DNA from: Torymus aiolomorphi
Lineage: Eukaryota; Arthropoda; Insecta; Hymenoptera; Torymidae
Assembly: GCA_036365515.1 (NCBI GenBank)
Contig: CM070874.1
Span: forward strand, 93,268,342 to 93,332,341
DNA: 64,000 nt
Direction of reading: 5' to 3'
Part shown: piece after piece, positions 48,660 through 59,793 of the stretch
Layout of the letters: each line of letters opens with the position of its first letter
Position numbering within the stretch: the first letter of the stretch is position 1
Notes under the pieces: model-generated
Told to the model about the DNA's origin: nothing
The model's database searches: none
What the model saw: only the letters and a program-made list of their open reading frames with translations
Program-made: the position numbers and the translations under genes

Positions 48660-49400
48660 TACTTTGAGCAAGGGTCAAGGTAGTCTTAGTTGGAAGTGCA
48701 CATGAGCTTTTTCGACTTTCAAGTATACAAATACCTTTCCTTTTTCTGAAAATATCTTCAGCTTTACACACGTCACCATATCATGCATGCTGAGGGATTA
48801 TATACCATGTTTCAGATCTAAATAATCAGCAAGTGTGGAGTTACAGCATTTTCTGTGTGCTTTTTGAGGAAATTATTAAGAAAGAAAAGTAATTTCCTCC
48901 AATTTGGCTGATTGAGTATATCTGAAACTTAATGTACAATGCCTCAGCATACGTTGCATTGTGTATGAACATTCTTGTAAACCTTGAGAAAGGGTGAGGA
49001 GGTTTTAGTTGAGAATACACATGCGCTTTCTCGACTTTTGAGTGCAAAGATCCCTTTCCATTCCCTACAAGTATCTTCAACTTTCCATACATGATGGAAT
49101 ACATGCTGAGGGACAGTATATCAAGATTTAGATATGCATAATCAGCAAGTCTGGAGATATTGCAATTTCTGTGTCTTTTTGAAAAAATTTTTGAGAAAAA
49201 TGTCATTTTCTCCGTACCGGCTGATTGAGTCGATCTGAAATTGCATACACAATCCCTCTGTATATATTGTATTGTGTGTGAATATTCTGGTAAACTTTAA
49301 GTGAGGATGAGGAGGTCTTAGTTGAGAATACACATGCGCTTTCTCGACTTTTGAGTGCAAAGATCCCTTTCAATTCTCTCAACATATCTTGGTAAATATA
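48660..49400 (+). repeat. Three tandem units of about 310 bp
   Basis: A word like GTTTTAGTTGAGAATACACA with CTTTCTCGACTTTTGAGTG occurs at 48690 (diverged), 48999 and 49316. Between units lie AATCAGCAAGTSTGGAG and GGCTGATTGAGT. Minus-strand open frames of about 70-120 codons span the units but share no known motif. Confidence 0.82.
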
Positions 49401-49429
49401 TAGTGCTATGAATGATCTTATCGACACGC

Positions 49430-49930
49430 TAACACTATATTGTGAGTAGTTTGCTGTGAGAATGTTTTCTCGTTTACTTTACAGCTAGCATCTATCCTGC
49501 AATAATTTTCTACCCCTTTGACAGGAGTGTGGCTTCTCTGTATTCCCTCCGTTGCCAAGTTATTCTTGTTGCAATTATGTTTTTGGCCTAGGGCGCAAAG
49601 CTCCTGCAGACGACATCACGGCGTCCTAAACACCTGCAGTTACCATTTTTTATTGGGACTATATGTTGGATTGATTGACATATTTTATGTGGACATTGAC
49701 AACCTCTGAACTCGTTGAAAAAATTATCTGGTGAGTAGCTTACTGTAAGAAAGTTTATTGGCTTATACTTTTCAGCTAGTATCTATCCTGCAATAATTTC
49801 CTACCCCTTTGACAGGAGTGTGGCTTCTCTGTATTCCCTCTGTTGCTAAGTTATTCTTGTTGTAATTATGTTTTTGGCCTAGGGCGAAGAGCTCCTGTAG
49901 AAGACAACACGTCTTCATATAATTGTTCTT
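49430..49930 (+). repeat. Two tandem units of about 295 bp with splice-like edges
   Basis: The block from CTATCCTGCAATAATTT through GACAGGAGTGTGGCTTCTCT to TTTTTGGCCTAGGGCG occurs at about 49492 and 49790 with few differences. Each is preceded by a GTGAGTAG word and a pyrimidine-rich tract ending CAGCTAG, resembling an intron between exon-like blocks. The function is unknown. Confidence 0.75.
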
Positions 49931-50274
49931 TCCTCGAGAGCGTCATTATATGACCATCATAAAGCAGGAGACTTTCAAAAAAATAGGACTAAATTGGGAA
50001 CGGCAACTTTGAGAAACTCAACAATGACATTACAGTGGGTAACCTTGAATGAAGGGCTTCCTGATGCACACATCTTGGCAGCTTCATCTTTCTATAGATT
50101 ATCAATGGAAGTTGATCTAGTCTGTATTTATTTTAATTCACTGTGACCACTTTGTGGTCTCTTCTTTGAATAATTATTATTTCAGTAATCTACTGCTTTC
50201 AACCATTACTATAGCTTCATTTTTTGTTTCAGGGTTTTTATTATCCTTTCAGAAAAAGCAGCAACTATAAGAGG

Positions 50275-51310
50275 CGACCGGTCAAATTTAACAGATCTAT
50301 TCCTCATTCATTGATGTGGTTGATATTTACTTTGAGGATGTCTTTTCAAACTTCATTTAGAAGAACATAGGAATGATAGAAATCTGCTTTTATAATGCAT
50401 TTCAAGCATCTTATGTATTTTTAAGCTGATTTGATCTTTTTTTTGTAGGTATACTTTAATAAAAAGAAAAAAATAAGTCATGCAATTTCTCAGATTTAAT
50501 TCAGGCACTGCTTGTGTATTTTTTATAGAACTGTATTTTTATTTTTTTTATTAAATTACATGTACTTTCAAAAAGATAGAGTCAACTCAAAAATACATGG
50601 AATGTCTGAGATGCATTACTGAAGCCGGTTTCTATCATTCTTAGTCTTTTGGATTAAGCACGGACACATCACCTCAAAGTAAATATCGATAACATTGAAT
50701 GCTCAATACACCTGCTAAATCTGATAAGTGGCTTTTATATAGGAGCCGGATGAATTTTCTTATTATGTTTTTAATTTTGTTCCGTATACTGTAGTGTAGT
50801 GTAGTGTGAGTGTGTCTGAAAATTCTATACATCTATAGCTTGTCCGGCCGTAACAATAAATCTGAATACATGTAAGAATTGTGAAAAAAGTTATTTTAAT
50901 CTGTAAAATTCAGTCGAATTGTAGTAGTTAATGAACAATGAGCTTATCCATTAACTACCAGTATTAATTGACTTATAGAGGTTATATTGAACTTTTCATA
51001 ATTCTGACAGGTTTCCAGAATATTTATTTAAGCATACTCTATAAATCTTTCGGACAGGCTCACACTACATGGCCCTTCAGATTTCATAAGAGAAAACCTA
51101 TTTAATTAATTAGGCTGAAATTTACAACATGAAAAGATAAATTAATCCTGCTCCTGTAATATTATAAAAGCCACCAGTCAGATTTAGCAGGTGTACTCAT
51201 CATTCAGTGTTGGCGTAAATGTGCTTAAGTATAAAAATAATAGAACTCTGCTTCTATAATGTATTTCAGGCATCGTATGTTTTTTTAAGCAAATTTCATC
51301 TTTCTAGAAG
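50275..51310. repeat. Three copies of one repeat in alternating orientation
   Basis: A segment with RATTTAGCAGGTGTA-like start, a TATTTACTTTGAGGAT word, ATAATGCATTTCAAGCATC and TTTTTAAGC runs forward at 50285-50445, inverted at 50575-50745 and forward again at 51170-51310. The first two form an imperfect foldback. No ORF. Confidence 0.75.
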
Positions 51311-51349
51311 TAGGTATAATTTAATTAAAAAAAAATATCCGTGCGATAT

Positions 51350-51610
51350 GTAGTCCATTATTTCACCGTGTTTATTGCACTTGCTACGCTCGTGCGCTAA
51401 CCTCACGGTGCGATAATGAACTGCTTAGCGCACGGATAGACGTGACAGCGGACTTAAGGCAGACAGTGTTATAAAAAATTGTACGATACTAATGCGTTAA
51501 GTAACAGATTACACGCCGTGAAAGGATCCTCGCTACGCTCGGGCCTTAACTTTACGCCATGAAATAATGGCCCACTTATCGCACTTGTATCGTAATGTAT
51601 TAGTACGATA
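51350..51610. mobile_element. Pair of palindromic MITEs
   Basis: The first unit has CTACGCTCGTGCGCTAACCT and GACGTGACAGCGGACTTAAG, as in the MITE at 13731. The second has GTACGATACTAATGCG, TCGCTACGCTCGGGC and ends TATTAGTACGATA, as in 15288-15410. Same order as there. Confidence 0.7.
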
Positions 51611-51656
51611 AATTTTTTATCGATATTTATTCATTAATTAAAAAAAACTCTTTCAA

Positions 51657-52196
51657 TTCATTGGCCCGTAGTTTCCTCAACCCTAATATGTTGATTCTTG
51701 TAATTAATATTTAATAACGAAATTTATAAATCTACGACTACAAAGAATTTTGAAGCGATTAAGTCATTGTTACTCCTGTAATCGTTGGATATACAAAAAT
51801 CAATTTTCATTTTTCAATTCTTTTCTAAAAAACTAACGAACAAAATGAATTAAAACATTACAAATTATATTTATTTATATTATCCATTATCATGATTTTT
51901 CTCAAAAAAAATTGGCCGTTTAGTTTGGGAGTTATAAGTATCTAAAAAAAAAACACGTTATTGTTAATAATTTTTTTAGAAAATATAGGTATTTTAATTC
52001 TCTTTCGAACGCTACCCATCCGATTCGAATAACTCGATCCTATCATTAAAAAAAAAAAATCAAAAAGCAGTTTTGAGAAAAATCGAAAATTTGAAAAAAA
52101 AACAAAAACACATCGCCCCAATAAAAAAAAACGGATTTTGACCGGAAAATGAGACCTGCCCAGTCAAAATTGACCGAGTAGAAATTGAGATCTAGG

Positions 52197-52289
<93 letters not shown>

Positions 52290-52397
52290 TTTTCAAAAAC
52301 CATGTATTTTGATTCCTAACATCTCGGAACACAATTATAACATGTTTTTACAACAACTCAAAAATTTAACGTTACAAAGCTTCCTCTAGGAGGAAGC
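51657..52397 (-). repeat. Hairpin-ended repeat family, copy C
   Basis: Inverse orientation. It begins CATTGGCCCGTAGTTTCCTC (matching the far end of copy A) and ends with the palindrome GCTTCCTCTAGGAGGAAGC at 52379-52397. It has an internal deletion compared with copy A and carries a CA tract. Confidence 0.78.
52201..52288. repeat. CA microsatellite in copy C
   Basis: 44 uninterrupted CA units at the position homologous to the tracts in copies A and B. Confidence 0.98.
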
Positions 52398-52769
52398 AAA
52401 ATGTTTAATTGAGAAATAAATGAAATCTATGAATTCGTTTTTGAATTCGAATTGTCTACTTTAGTAGCAAGCAGGGTCAAACCTTTCTTATTATAATAAT
52501 TGTTGTAAAATTATATATAATTAAGGAAGTCCATACCAACAAATTGTCAATTTCTGTACCTAGATTGATACCTCGATTTTTTTTTCTATCTATTTTATAG
52601 CTACAATTTTATTAAAGTAAAATTTCTTTTTTTTTTAGTTGGATTAAATAAAGTGTAAATAAATTAAAATAAAATAATTAACTTCTTTGGTAAGGTCGTA
52701 TTTCAGAAAGAAGTTTATATATATCGCTGTTGATATATATATATATATATATTTTTTTTAATACATCAG
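52398..52769. other. AT-rich stretch
   Basis: No gene. A short TA tract lies at 52734-52752. Confidence 0.5.
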
Positions 52770-52890
52770 TAATTTTATTTCAGGTGGGGGGCTTCGCCCT
52801 CCCCACACCCCCCTGAGTGGGGGCTTCGCCCCTACACCCCCACCAGGGGCTCTGCCCCTGGACCCCGCCCTGCGCCCCACATCAAACCCG
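52770..52890. repeat. Cluster of GC-rich TTCG-type hairpins
   Basis: Three consecutive hairpins of the form GGGGGCTTCGCCC, GGGGGCTTCGCCCC and AGGGGCTCTGCCCCT, spaced by ACACCCCC-type linkers in a strongly AT-rich context. The left border is TTTATTTCAGGTGG. Confidence 0.8.
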
Positions 52891-53471
52891 CCATACCTCA
52901 TTACCTACCAACAACAAACTTTATTGTTTCTTTTATTTTGTTTTATTTAGATGGGACATTTCAACGTAATAACTATATCCTCAAGGATTTTCATTCATGG
53001 TCACAAAATGATTTCGTAGATTCATTCGTCATCGAATATCATTTAATGTGTGATATCAGGAATATGGTTACGAGTCGTGAGGATGGAATATTATATTTGC
53101 TTATTCTTTGGCTCAATTTTATATTTAATCAAAAATTTAATCTTTGCTTTTTAATTTTATTTTTAAGGTTTAAACTTGAAGAACTTCTATTAATCACATT
53201 GTTAATAGAAGATTAGATTATATACAATATTAGCTGCCTGTCTACGACCAAGTTTTAGAAAAAAATAATTTGTTTCTTGGGCCAACTTAGAATAATTTTA
53301 AATAAAAAAACATTTAGGGATTTAATATTTTAATTTTTGTTACTTCAACATCAATTTATATTTCTTATTATATATTTTTATTAGTGTTTTAGTTTACATA
53401 ATATTTGGCAGTTTGTAAACAATAGATATTTCTTTTTTTTAAATTATGTTTTCAATGTCTTTATCTCATTT
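52891..53471. other. Unassigned AT-rich stretch
   Basis: An open frame at 52938-53216 has an ordinary-looking first third (TFQRNNYILKDFHSWSQNDF) followed by hydrophobic low-complexity sequence. I do not recognise it and do not call a gene. Confidence 0.3.
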
Positions 53472-53680
53472 TATAGCACTGTGTGACTTAAGTCCGCATT
53501 TAAGTCACGCCTACCCGTGACTTAAGTAGTCGATTATTGCACCGTGAGGATAGTGTGCGAGCGTAGCGAGTGGACTGATTAAGGTACGGATAGGCGTGAC
53601 AGCGGACTTAGGTAAACGTGCTATAAAATATCGTACGATACATGTGACTTCAGTGGCAGTATCGTAATGTACTATTGTAA
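53472..53680. mobile_element. Palindromic MITE, uninterrupted TATAGCAC copy
   Basis: 53472-53624 has TIRs TATAGCACTGTGTGACTTAA and GGACTTAGGTAAACGTGCT...TATA, with GAGCGTAGCGAG in the centre, followed by a short deleted copy of the TATCGTACGA palindrome. It serves as the intact comparison for the split copy at 13731-15281. Confidence 0.8.
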
Positions 53681-53849
53681 CATTGTAATTAAATGTAATT
53701 TTATATCTTATGATTATATTTTTATAATTATATGATCTTTCGAATGTTATATTGATTTTTCCGATATTATTTAAAGCTATTGCATTGAATAATTCTTTGT
53801 CAAATTGAATCATGTTAAATAAGCGAAAATTGAATATGTAACGTGTCGT

Positions 53850-55165
53850 ATTTATAGGTTTAGATAATCAGGATTGATTGTACATTAAAATATTAATTGG
53901 GGAAAAGTTTTGTTTAGATGTTATCCATACTTATATCTTTTGCATTTAATATTTTTGTGTAAAGTCAAATCGTTGAAATAAGCGAAAATCGTCCATTTTA
54001 TGTATGTTTCGGCGTTAAAAATTGTTTGTTTGGATTTAACTCGTCGGGAATTGATTGTACAAAAAAAATGTTTAATAGGAAAAAGTTTTGTTTTAATCAT
54101 CTATAACTTTTATATTCAACATTTTTGTGTAAAATCAAATCCTGTCAAGTTATAGCCGAAAATCGTCCATTTTATGTATATAGGCGTTAAAAATCGTTTT
54201 TGTGAGTTCAACTCGTCAGGAATTGATTGTACAAAAAAATGTTTAACAGAAAAAAGTTTTGTTTTAATATTATCTATAACTTTTATATTTAACATTATTG
54301 TGTAAAATCAAATCCTGTAAAGAAATAGCAAAAAAACGACTATTTTTGATGATTTTAGCGGTTTTTTCGCTATTACATTGTTAAATATTGTTCATAGAAA
54401 ACAATTTTCCATGTAAAAAAGACGTGTTTTAATTAGTTTTAGCAGATGCATTTGTTGTTTTTTGACGTAAAATTAATTTTGTTCACATTATGTTCAAAAA
54501 TCGATTTTTTCAAATTTTTATTTGTTCTGGCGTTTTTTTATTTGTTGATCGATTCGGCTCGGTATAATACTGGAGCTTATTTATAATTAGATGAGTATCT
54601 GGGCTAAAATTCGTTAAGATCTATTGGAAATTCGCTGAGATATTCCATAAACTTGACTACATACGAACGGACATACACACATACACCATAAAAAACGCCT
54701 AAAATGAACTAATTCTGGGTGAAAAATAGTTTTTATGCAACAAATTGTTCGTTTTTGAAGTGTTACAATTTTCGCTCTAGTGAAAATATAAGGCTCTCCC
54801 GAGATGCGGTCGTGCCTAAAAAATCGTTTTTATATGTTTAGTTCGTCTGAGTCTGATTGTACATGAAAATGTTAAATGGGACAAATATTATCTATAACTT
54901 TTGTTTGTATAAAATCAAATCCTGCTACGTTATAAACGAAAATCGGCGATTTTAGGTATATTTAGGCGTTAAAAATCGTTTCTTTGGATTTAACTCGTCA
55001 GGAATTGGTCGTAGTAAAGAATGTTCAATATAAAAAAGTTTTTTTTTAATATTATCTATAACTTTTACATTTAAAATTTTTGTGTAAAGTCAAATTCTGC
55101 TCAGTTATAAACGAAAATCAGCCATTTTATGTACATTTACGCGTTAAAAACCGTTTTTTTGGATT
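53850..55165 (+). repeat. Tandem repeat of about 170 bp, at least six units, interrupted
   Basis: The word GGCGTTAAAAATCGTTT followed by AACTCGTCAGGAATTGATTG marks unit starts near 54013, 54186, 54825, 54968 and 55140, with a diverged unit before 54013. The unit also contains AAAAGTTTTGTTTTAAT and GTGTAAAATCAAATCCTG. Unrelated sequence at about 54350-54815 interrupts the array and ends with GAAAATATAAGGCTCTCCCG, which recurs at 55744. Confidence 0.82.
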
Positions 55166-55737
55166 TAAGGGGGCTAGACACCTTTTTTCTCTGAAATAAG
55201 AAGTCACATTTTAATACATAAATGTAAACTAATTATTTCATACTTTTTACATATAAAAGTGGGTATATTTACCTTACCTTAAAACTTTCTCCGATGGGCC
55301 TTTTATATGGTCCAGAACCATAGTCATCGATGAAACAAGTTTTTTCACTAACCATAAGCTTTGAAATTTTCCTGTGGATGGATTGACTCCAGATTTGAAC
55401 TAAATTACTCCTGAATAGTATAATTCTCATATGAGTGTAGGGATTTTTTATCTAATGAGAAAAAAAAATTGTGCTGTTTTTCAAGAGTTTTTTTTTAATT
55501 TTTTTAAATTTTTTATATTTTTTCATAATTTTTCTGATGTAAAAATTTTTTCCGACATTTAATCCTAAATCCCTACACTCATATGAGAATTATACTATTC
55601 AGGAGTAATTTAGTTTAAATCTGGAGTCAATCCATCCACAGGAAAATTTCAAAGCTTACGGTTAGTGAAAAAACTTGTTTCATCGATGACTATGGTTCTG
55701 GACCATATAAAAGGCCCATCGGAGAAAGTTTTAAGCC

Positions 55738-55992
55738 ATGACGAAAATATAAGGCTCTCCCGAGAAGCGGTCGTGCCTAAAAACGATAAATGAAGTATTA
55801 AAATTTTTGCAATAATGAAAGTATAAGATTCTTCTGAGCACTGCGGTCGTGCTTATTGTGTAAAAACGAAGTTTTTACATAGGGAGAGGGCGGGCGACGA
55901 GCGAAGCAATGAGCAGGTGTGTGTGGGGTCGGGGGGGGGGGGGTTAGCGTGTCGAGCGCAGCGAGATACGTAGCGGGGCTCGGCCCTCCTAG
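55738..55992 (+). mobile_element. Possible Helitron-type 3' terminal segment
   Basis: It interrupts the foldback at 55737. It contains GAAAATATAAGGCTCTCCCG and two further tandem-like words (GCGGTCGTGCCTAAA, GCGGTCGTGCTTATT). It ends with a GGGC-TCG-GCCC hairpin followed by TCCTAG and then T. A hairpin just before CTRR followed by T is the expected 3' end of Helitrons. No Rep/helicase is present, so this is a weak structural call. Confidence 0.35.
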
Positions 55993-56082
55993 TTATACAT
56001 AAATTGGGGTATATTTACCTCACCTTGGACCTTGGTCTGGGCCCTTTATATTGTCCAGAATCATAGCCATCGATGAAATAAG

Positions 56083-57046
56083 TTTTCTCTATTCCTCGGG
56101 CGAAAGTACGCGCTTTCGCCGTTTGTTTACACTAGAAGAAGGAGCACTTTTGCCCACTGCGTGCGTCACTTGTTTCACGCGCGATCGAAAGCTCTGTGAG
56201 AAATGTTTTGAATAGCTTAACCCCATATACGATACAGCGGATTGTGACTTTGCCGCGCGGAAGTCGCGAAAGTGTGCGACTTCGGCGTGGAACTTTCTCG
56301 CATCGGGAGCGTGGTGCTCTCAAGAAAGATGGTCTACTATGAATTCATGTTTATTTATTTGAAAATATCCTCTCTCCCTATCTCTCTTTATCTCTCTCTA
56401 TTTTAGCCTATTGGCGGAACATTATGATATTCTTATAAGTATTTTTATAAGTATTTTATTTGCCACATGTTCTCTTATTTATTATTTCAAAGATTATCTT
56501 TTTAGTTTTCTTTTGCATTGTTATGTTTTTGATAAATCTTTTATATCTCTTATGTATTTTACGACATAATGAACTAAATTGTTATTGTATTCTATTGCAA
56601 TTGACTGAAATTTGTAATTTTATACCTTTTAATGTATTTTCTAATTTTTGCCGAAAAGGGAGAATAAAGATTTATCTATTTATCTATCTATCTCTCTATC
56701 CCTCTTTCTCTTGACTCACATGAGTATGTTAACAATCTGCTTGTTCATATATTTTCGATGCCCGCCCCAACCACCAGCACTCGCTACGCTCATGCTACAA
56801 ATGTTGGGCGGGCATCGAACACACATAAACGCGCGCATCGGGAGAAACCAATTGCGACATAGGTAACATAAAATTGAAAAATATAATCTGCAAACTACAA
56901 GAACGACGTGAAGTTGCTAACGCTATCAAAGCATAGGGCAAAAGTAAAAACATGGCTGCGCAGAGTTGACGTCACCAGGAAAGACGATGATTTTCGATTT
57001 TTCTAGATTGATTAATTAACGTACTTTCGCCCGCGAATAGAGAAAA
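56083..57046. mobile_element. Nested element with TTTTCTCTATTC TIRs
   Basis: TTTTCTCTATTC followed by CGGGCGAAAGTACG at 56083 is inverted at 57019-57046 with one small indel. The interior contains TCTATC-type simple repeats (56370-56715) and the 68-bp hairpin at 56755-56822 (TTCGATGCCCGCCCCAAC and its inverse). No ORF that I trust. Confidence 0.65.
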
Positions 57047-57051
57047 ATACT

Positions 57052-57181
57052 ATTTCTTACACGGGGGTTAAATGGAACTCCTGCATGCACGTGATATGAC
57101 GACCGAGGCGAAGCCTCGGCTTCGCCTCGGTCGTCATATGACGTGCCTGCGAAAGTTCCATTTTCCCCCCTTGTAAGAAAA
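57052..57181. repeat. 130-bp near-perfect hairpin
   Basis: The outer stem is TTTCTTACACGGGGG against CCCCCCTTGTAAGAAA and the inner stem GACCGAGGCGAAG against CTTCGCCTCGGTC, with a six-base loop. It sits immediately beside the nested element at 56083. Confidence 0.88.
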
Positions 57182-57593
57182 TCTACTATTGTTCACTATC
57201 CGTAAGCTTTGAAATTTTCCTGTGGATGGATTGACTCCAAATTTGAACTAAATTACTCCTGAATAGCATAATTCTCATATGAGTTTAGGGATTTTTGATC
57301 CGATGAGAAAAAAAATTTTGTACACTCATATGAGAATTATACTATTCAGGAGTAATTTAGTTCAAATCTGGAGTCAATCTATCCACAGGAAAATTTCAAA
57401 GCTTACGGATAGTGAAAAAACTTGTTTCATCGATGACTATGATTCTGGAACATATAACAGGCCCATCGGAGAAAGTTTTAAGGTAAAGTAAATATACCTA
57501 CTTTTATATGTAAAAAGTATGAAATAATTAGTTTACATTTATGTGTTAAAATGTGACTTCTTATTTCAGAAAATATGTGTCTAGCCCCCTTAA

Positions 57594-59337
57594 GACGCGC
57601 GTCACACCTTATTCCCCCACTCCTTGTTCTCCTGCTCTCTTGATCGCTCGCTTGCTCGAACCCGACTGTGGGCTCCCATATCTTCTCTACTGTTCTCTTC
57701 CCCTCCTTCCTCTCCTTACATCATTTAAAATTATTTATCGTCCGCATGCATCCGTTCCTTTAAAAGTTATTGGTAATCTAACAGCATGCGTTCCATTCAA
57801 AGTTATTGCTAACAATCTGTCATTCGCTTTTGTACTTTTGATTCATCCACTGTTGAGTCACTTTTTAACACATTGTACTGAGTTATATTATTATTTATTA
57901 TACTAAGATTAATGTAGAATATGCAGCAGCTCTTATGAAATATGAAATCCTAATCGCAACTTAAGAAGCCATCACTGTTATGGCCAAAAGTACATAAATA
58001 CATAAAAGCTGATAAGCCCATTTTGTCAATGATCACTTGATTGCGCCTATTGTATATTAAATATATCTTGAATTCAAGCCTGTATTATATATTTCTTGTG
58101 TACTAAGCAGGCTTATCGCTTTTCTGCGTAGATACATCTTGACACTTATTGTAATTCACAACTCTTCTGAATTGAATTATATCCCATAGTAAGCTAAACT
58201 CAATTATTTCACTTTCATCTTTTTTAGAAAAAAGATGTATTTATTTTTATCCGTAAAGAATTATTACAGCTTCTTCCTTCGAATACTTAACTAAATCCAC
58301 TTGTTTTTCCGTATTAACTTTCATACAGCAATCTCATGCATCTTGAACTGAAGCTATAATTTCCAAATTTAAACAAAACTGTCACTGCACGCTTGTATTA
58401 TAATCACAATTATAAATACTTTTACATATATATCTTCACATATAATTCATTAAATTTTCAGTCCTATATTCACTTATGAATACAAATAATGAAACATTAT
58501 GAAAAAAATCTTTCTATTTGAGGAAGCCAAAACTCTGCAAAACAAACTGTTGAAATTACATAGTTATGTATCTCTGCTCATTTGAGCTTTTGAGCTGTCA
58601 GCTGTGCGGCTGTGCCACTGTGTTTACACTGGCATTAGTTATATATATATAGGTATAGGTACAAAAGGGAGTATTAATATAGTGAATTGCTGTCGAATTT
58701 CGGTCACGGAATGGTCACTTTACTAGAAGCAGGAGTGGGAAATGGTCACAAGACGATTCCACTGAATTTCGAATTCCACAATATGGTTTATTTAATTTTT
58801 ATAATAAATACTGTATGTGAATTTAATTATTCTTTTATCCTTGTATAAGGATTTATATAAGTATATACTTATATAAATAATGTTTTCTGATATTTTATAA
58901 CACATTTAAGTAAATAACGTTTTCCTATCAGATGTCTATAAAAAAGGCAAAAAACAAGAAAATCAATTTTCTCGTCATTTTAAAGATAGTAAGCTCTTTC
59001 AGCGGTTTATTTAAAATTTTTTTAATTATTGATCCAAACTATAGTTTTTTTAGGTTCACAATAACATATATAATAAAAAAATTCAATAAAAAAAAATTTG
59101 ATTTTTTCAAAATTTTTAGGTGTAAGACCGCCTAAGTAACAATTAAGTAACTAAAAGCGACAATGCTCAGAGAATCGATCTACAATATAGGCACGCAAAT
59201 TTAGAAAAGAATTTTTTCTAAATAGAGAAAAACATCGTAGTATTTCTAGATTTAAACCACAAAATTGAGTTTCCAGTTGTATTAAATTTTACTATATTTT
59301 TTTTTAACAATTCACGCTAAAAATGGGGGTTGGCGAG
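57594..59337. other. Unassigned AT-rich region
   Basis: A Leu/Pro-rich open frame at 57553-57906 overlaps the foldback end and has no known motif. Nothing else is supported. Confidence 0.35.
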
Positions 59338-59362
59338 TGGAGCGAGCAGGGGCGGAGCCCCC

Positions 59363-59366
<4 letters not shown>
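59338..59366 (+). mobile_element. Possible Helitron-type 3' end
   Basis: GAGTGGAGCGAGCA is followed by a GGGGC-GGA-GCCCC hairpin (59349-59361) and CCTAA, then T. The layout is the same as at 55971-55992. The TA microsatellite starts directly after it. Confidence 0.35.

Positions 59367-59420
<54 letters not shown>
59366..59420. repeat. TA microsatellite
   Basis: About 27 TA units between the hairpin and the left end of the Penelope-like inverted pair. Confidence 0.97.
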
Positions 59421-59423
<3 letters not shown>

Positions 59424-59645
59424 TTAAAAATATTACTTATGTCGACTGCAATTTAATATCAACTGATAAGAATTTTTCCATCGGTCTTACAGTCTTACAA
59501 ATTAAATTAAAATAATTAATATTTATGGCAGTCAGATTGCCCTTGTTTATAATCACCCCCGCAGAATCTGAAATAAAAACTTAATTAAAATCTGGAAAAA
59601 ACTTTGTTAGCAAAGGACGATCTGACTGCCCACCACCACCACATT

Positions 59646-59685
59646 GTCCGACGTTTCGAGCCTGCTCCGGCTCCTCCTCAGGGAC
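59646..59685 (-). ncRNA. Hammerhead-like motif, left arm
   Basis: Inverse copy of the motif at 62358-62397, with the same bases at all core positions on the minus strand. It lies in the noncoding part beyond the minus-strand ORF. Confidence 0.45.
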
Positions 59686-59793
59686 TGAAATAAAACCCGC
59701 GATACACCTCCTTATATACCATGCACCCATACCCCCTTCTTTTCTCTTACCCCACCACCCTCCACATTCCCCTCTCCAACTTGCCATTCTCAC

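Larger units (their letters stand above)
55169..57589. mobile_element. TTAA-flanked foldback element, GGGGGCTAGACAC ends, heavily invaded
   Basis: The left end GGGGGCTAGACACCTTTTTT (55169) is inverted at 57589, and TTAA flanks both (55165-55168 and 57590-57593). The end similarity runs through GAAATAAGAAGTCACATTTT and ACATATAAAAGTRGGTATAT. The foldback sequence is present as two inner palindromic pairs (55280-55735 and 57185-57480), plus a partial forward copy at 55995-56083. At least three insertions therefore lie between the ends, and two overlapping copies are possible. Confidence 0.78.

Noticed and set aside
52770..52890. The GC-rich hairpins were considered as a minus-strand Helitron end (CTGA after a hairpin).
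   Set aside because: The base after CTGA is A where T is expected, so the terminus rule fails; kept only as a hairpin cluster.
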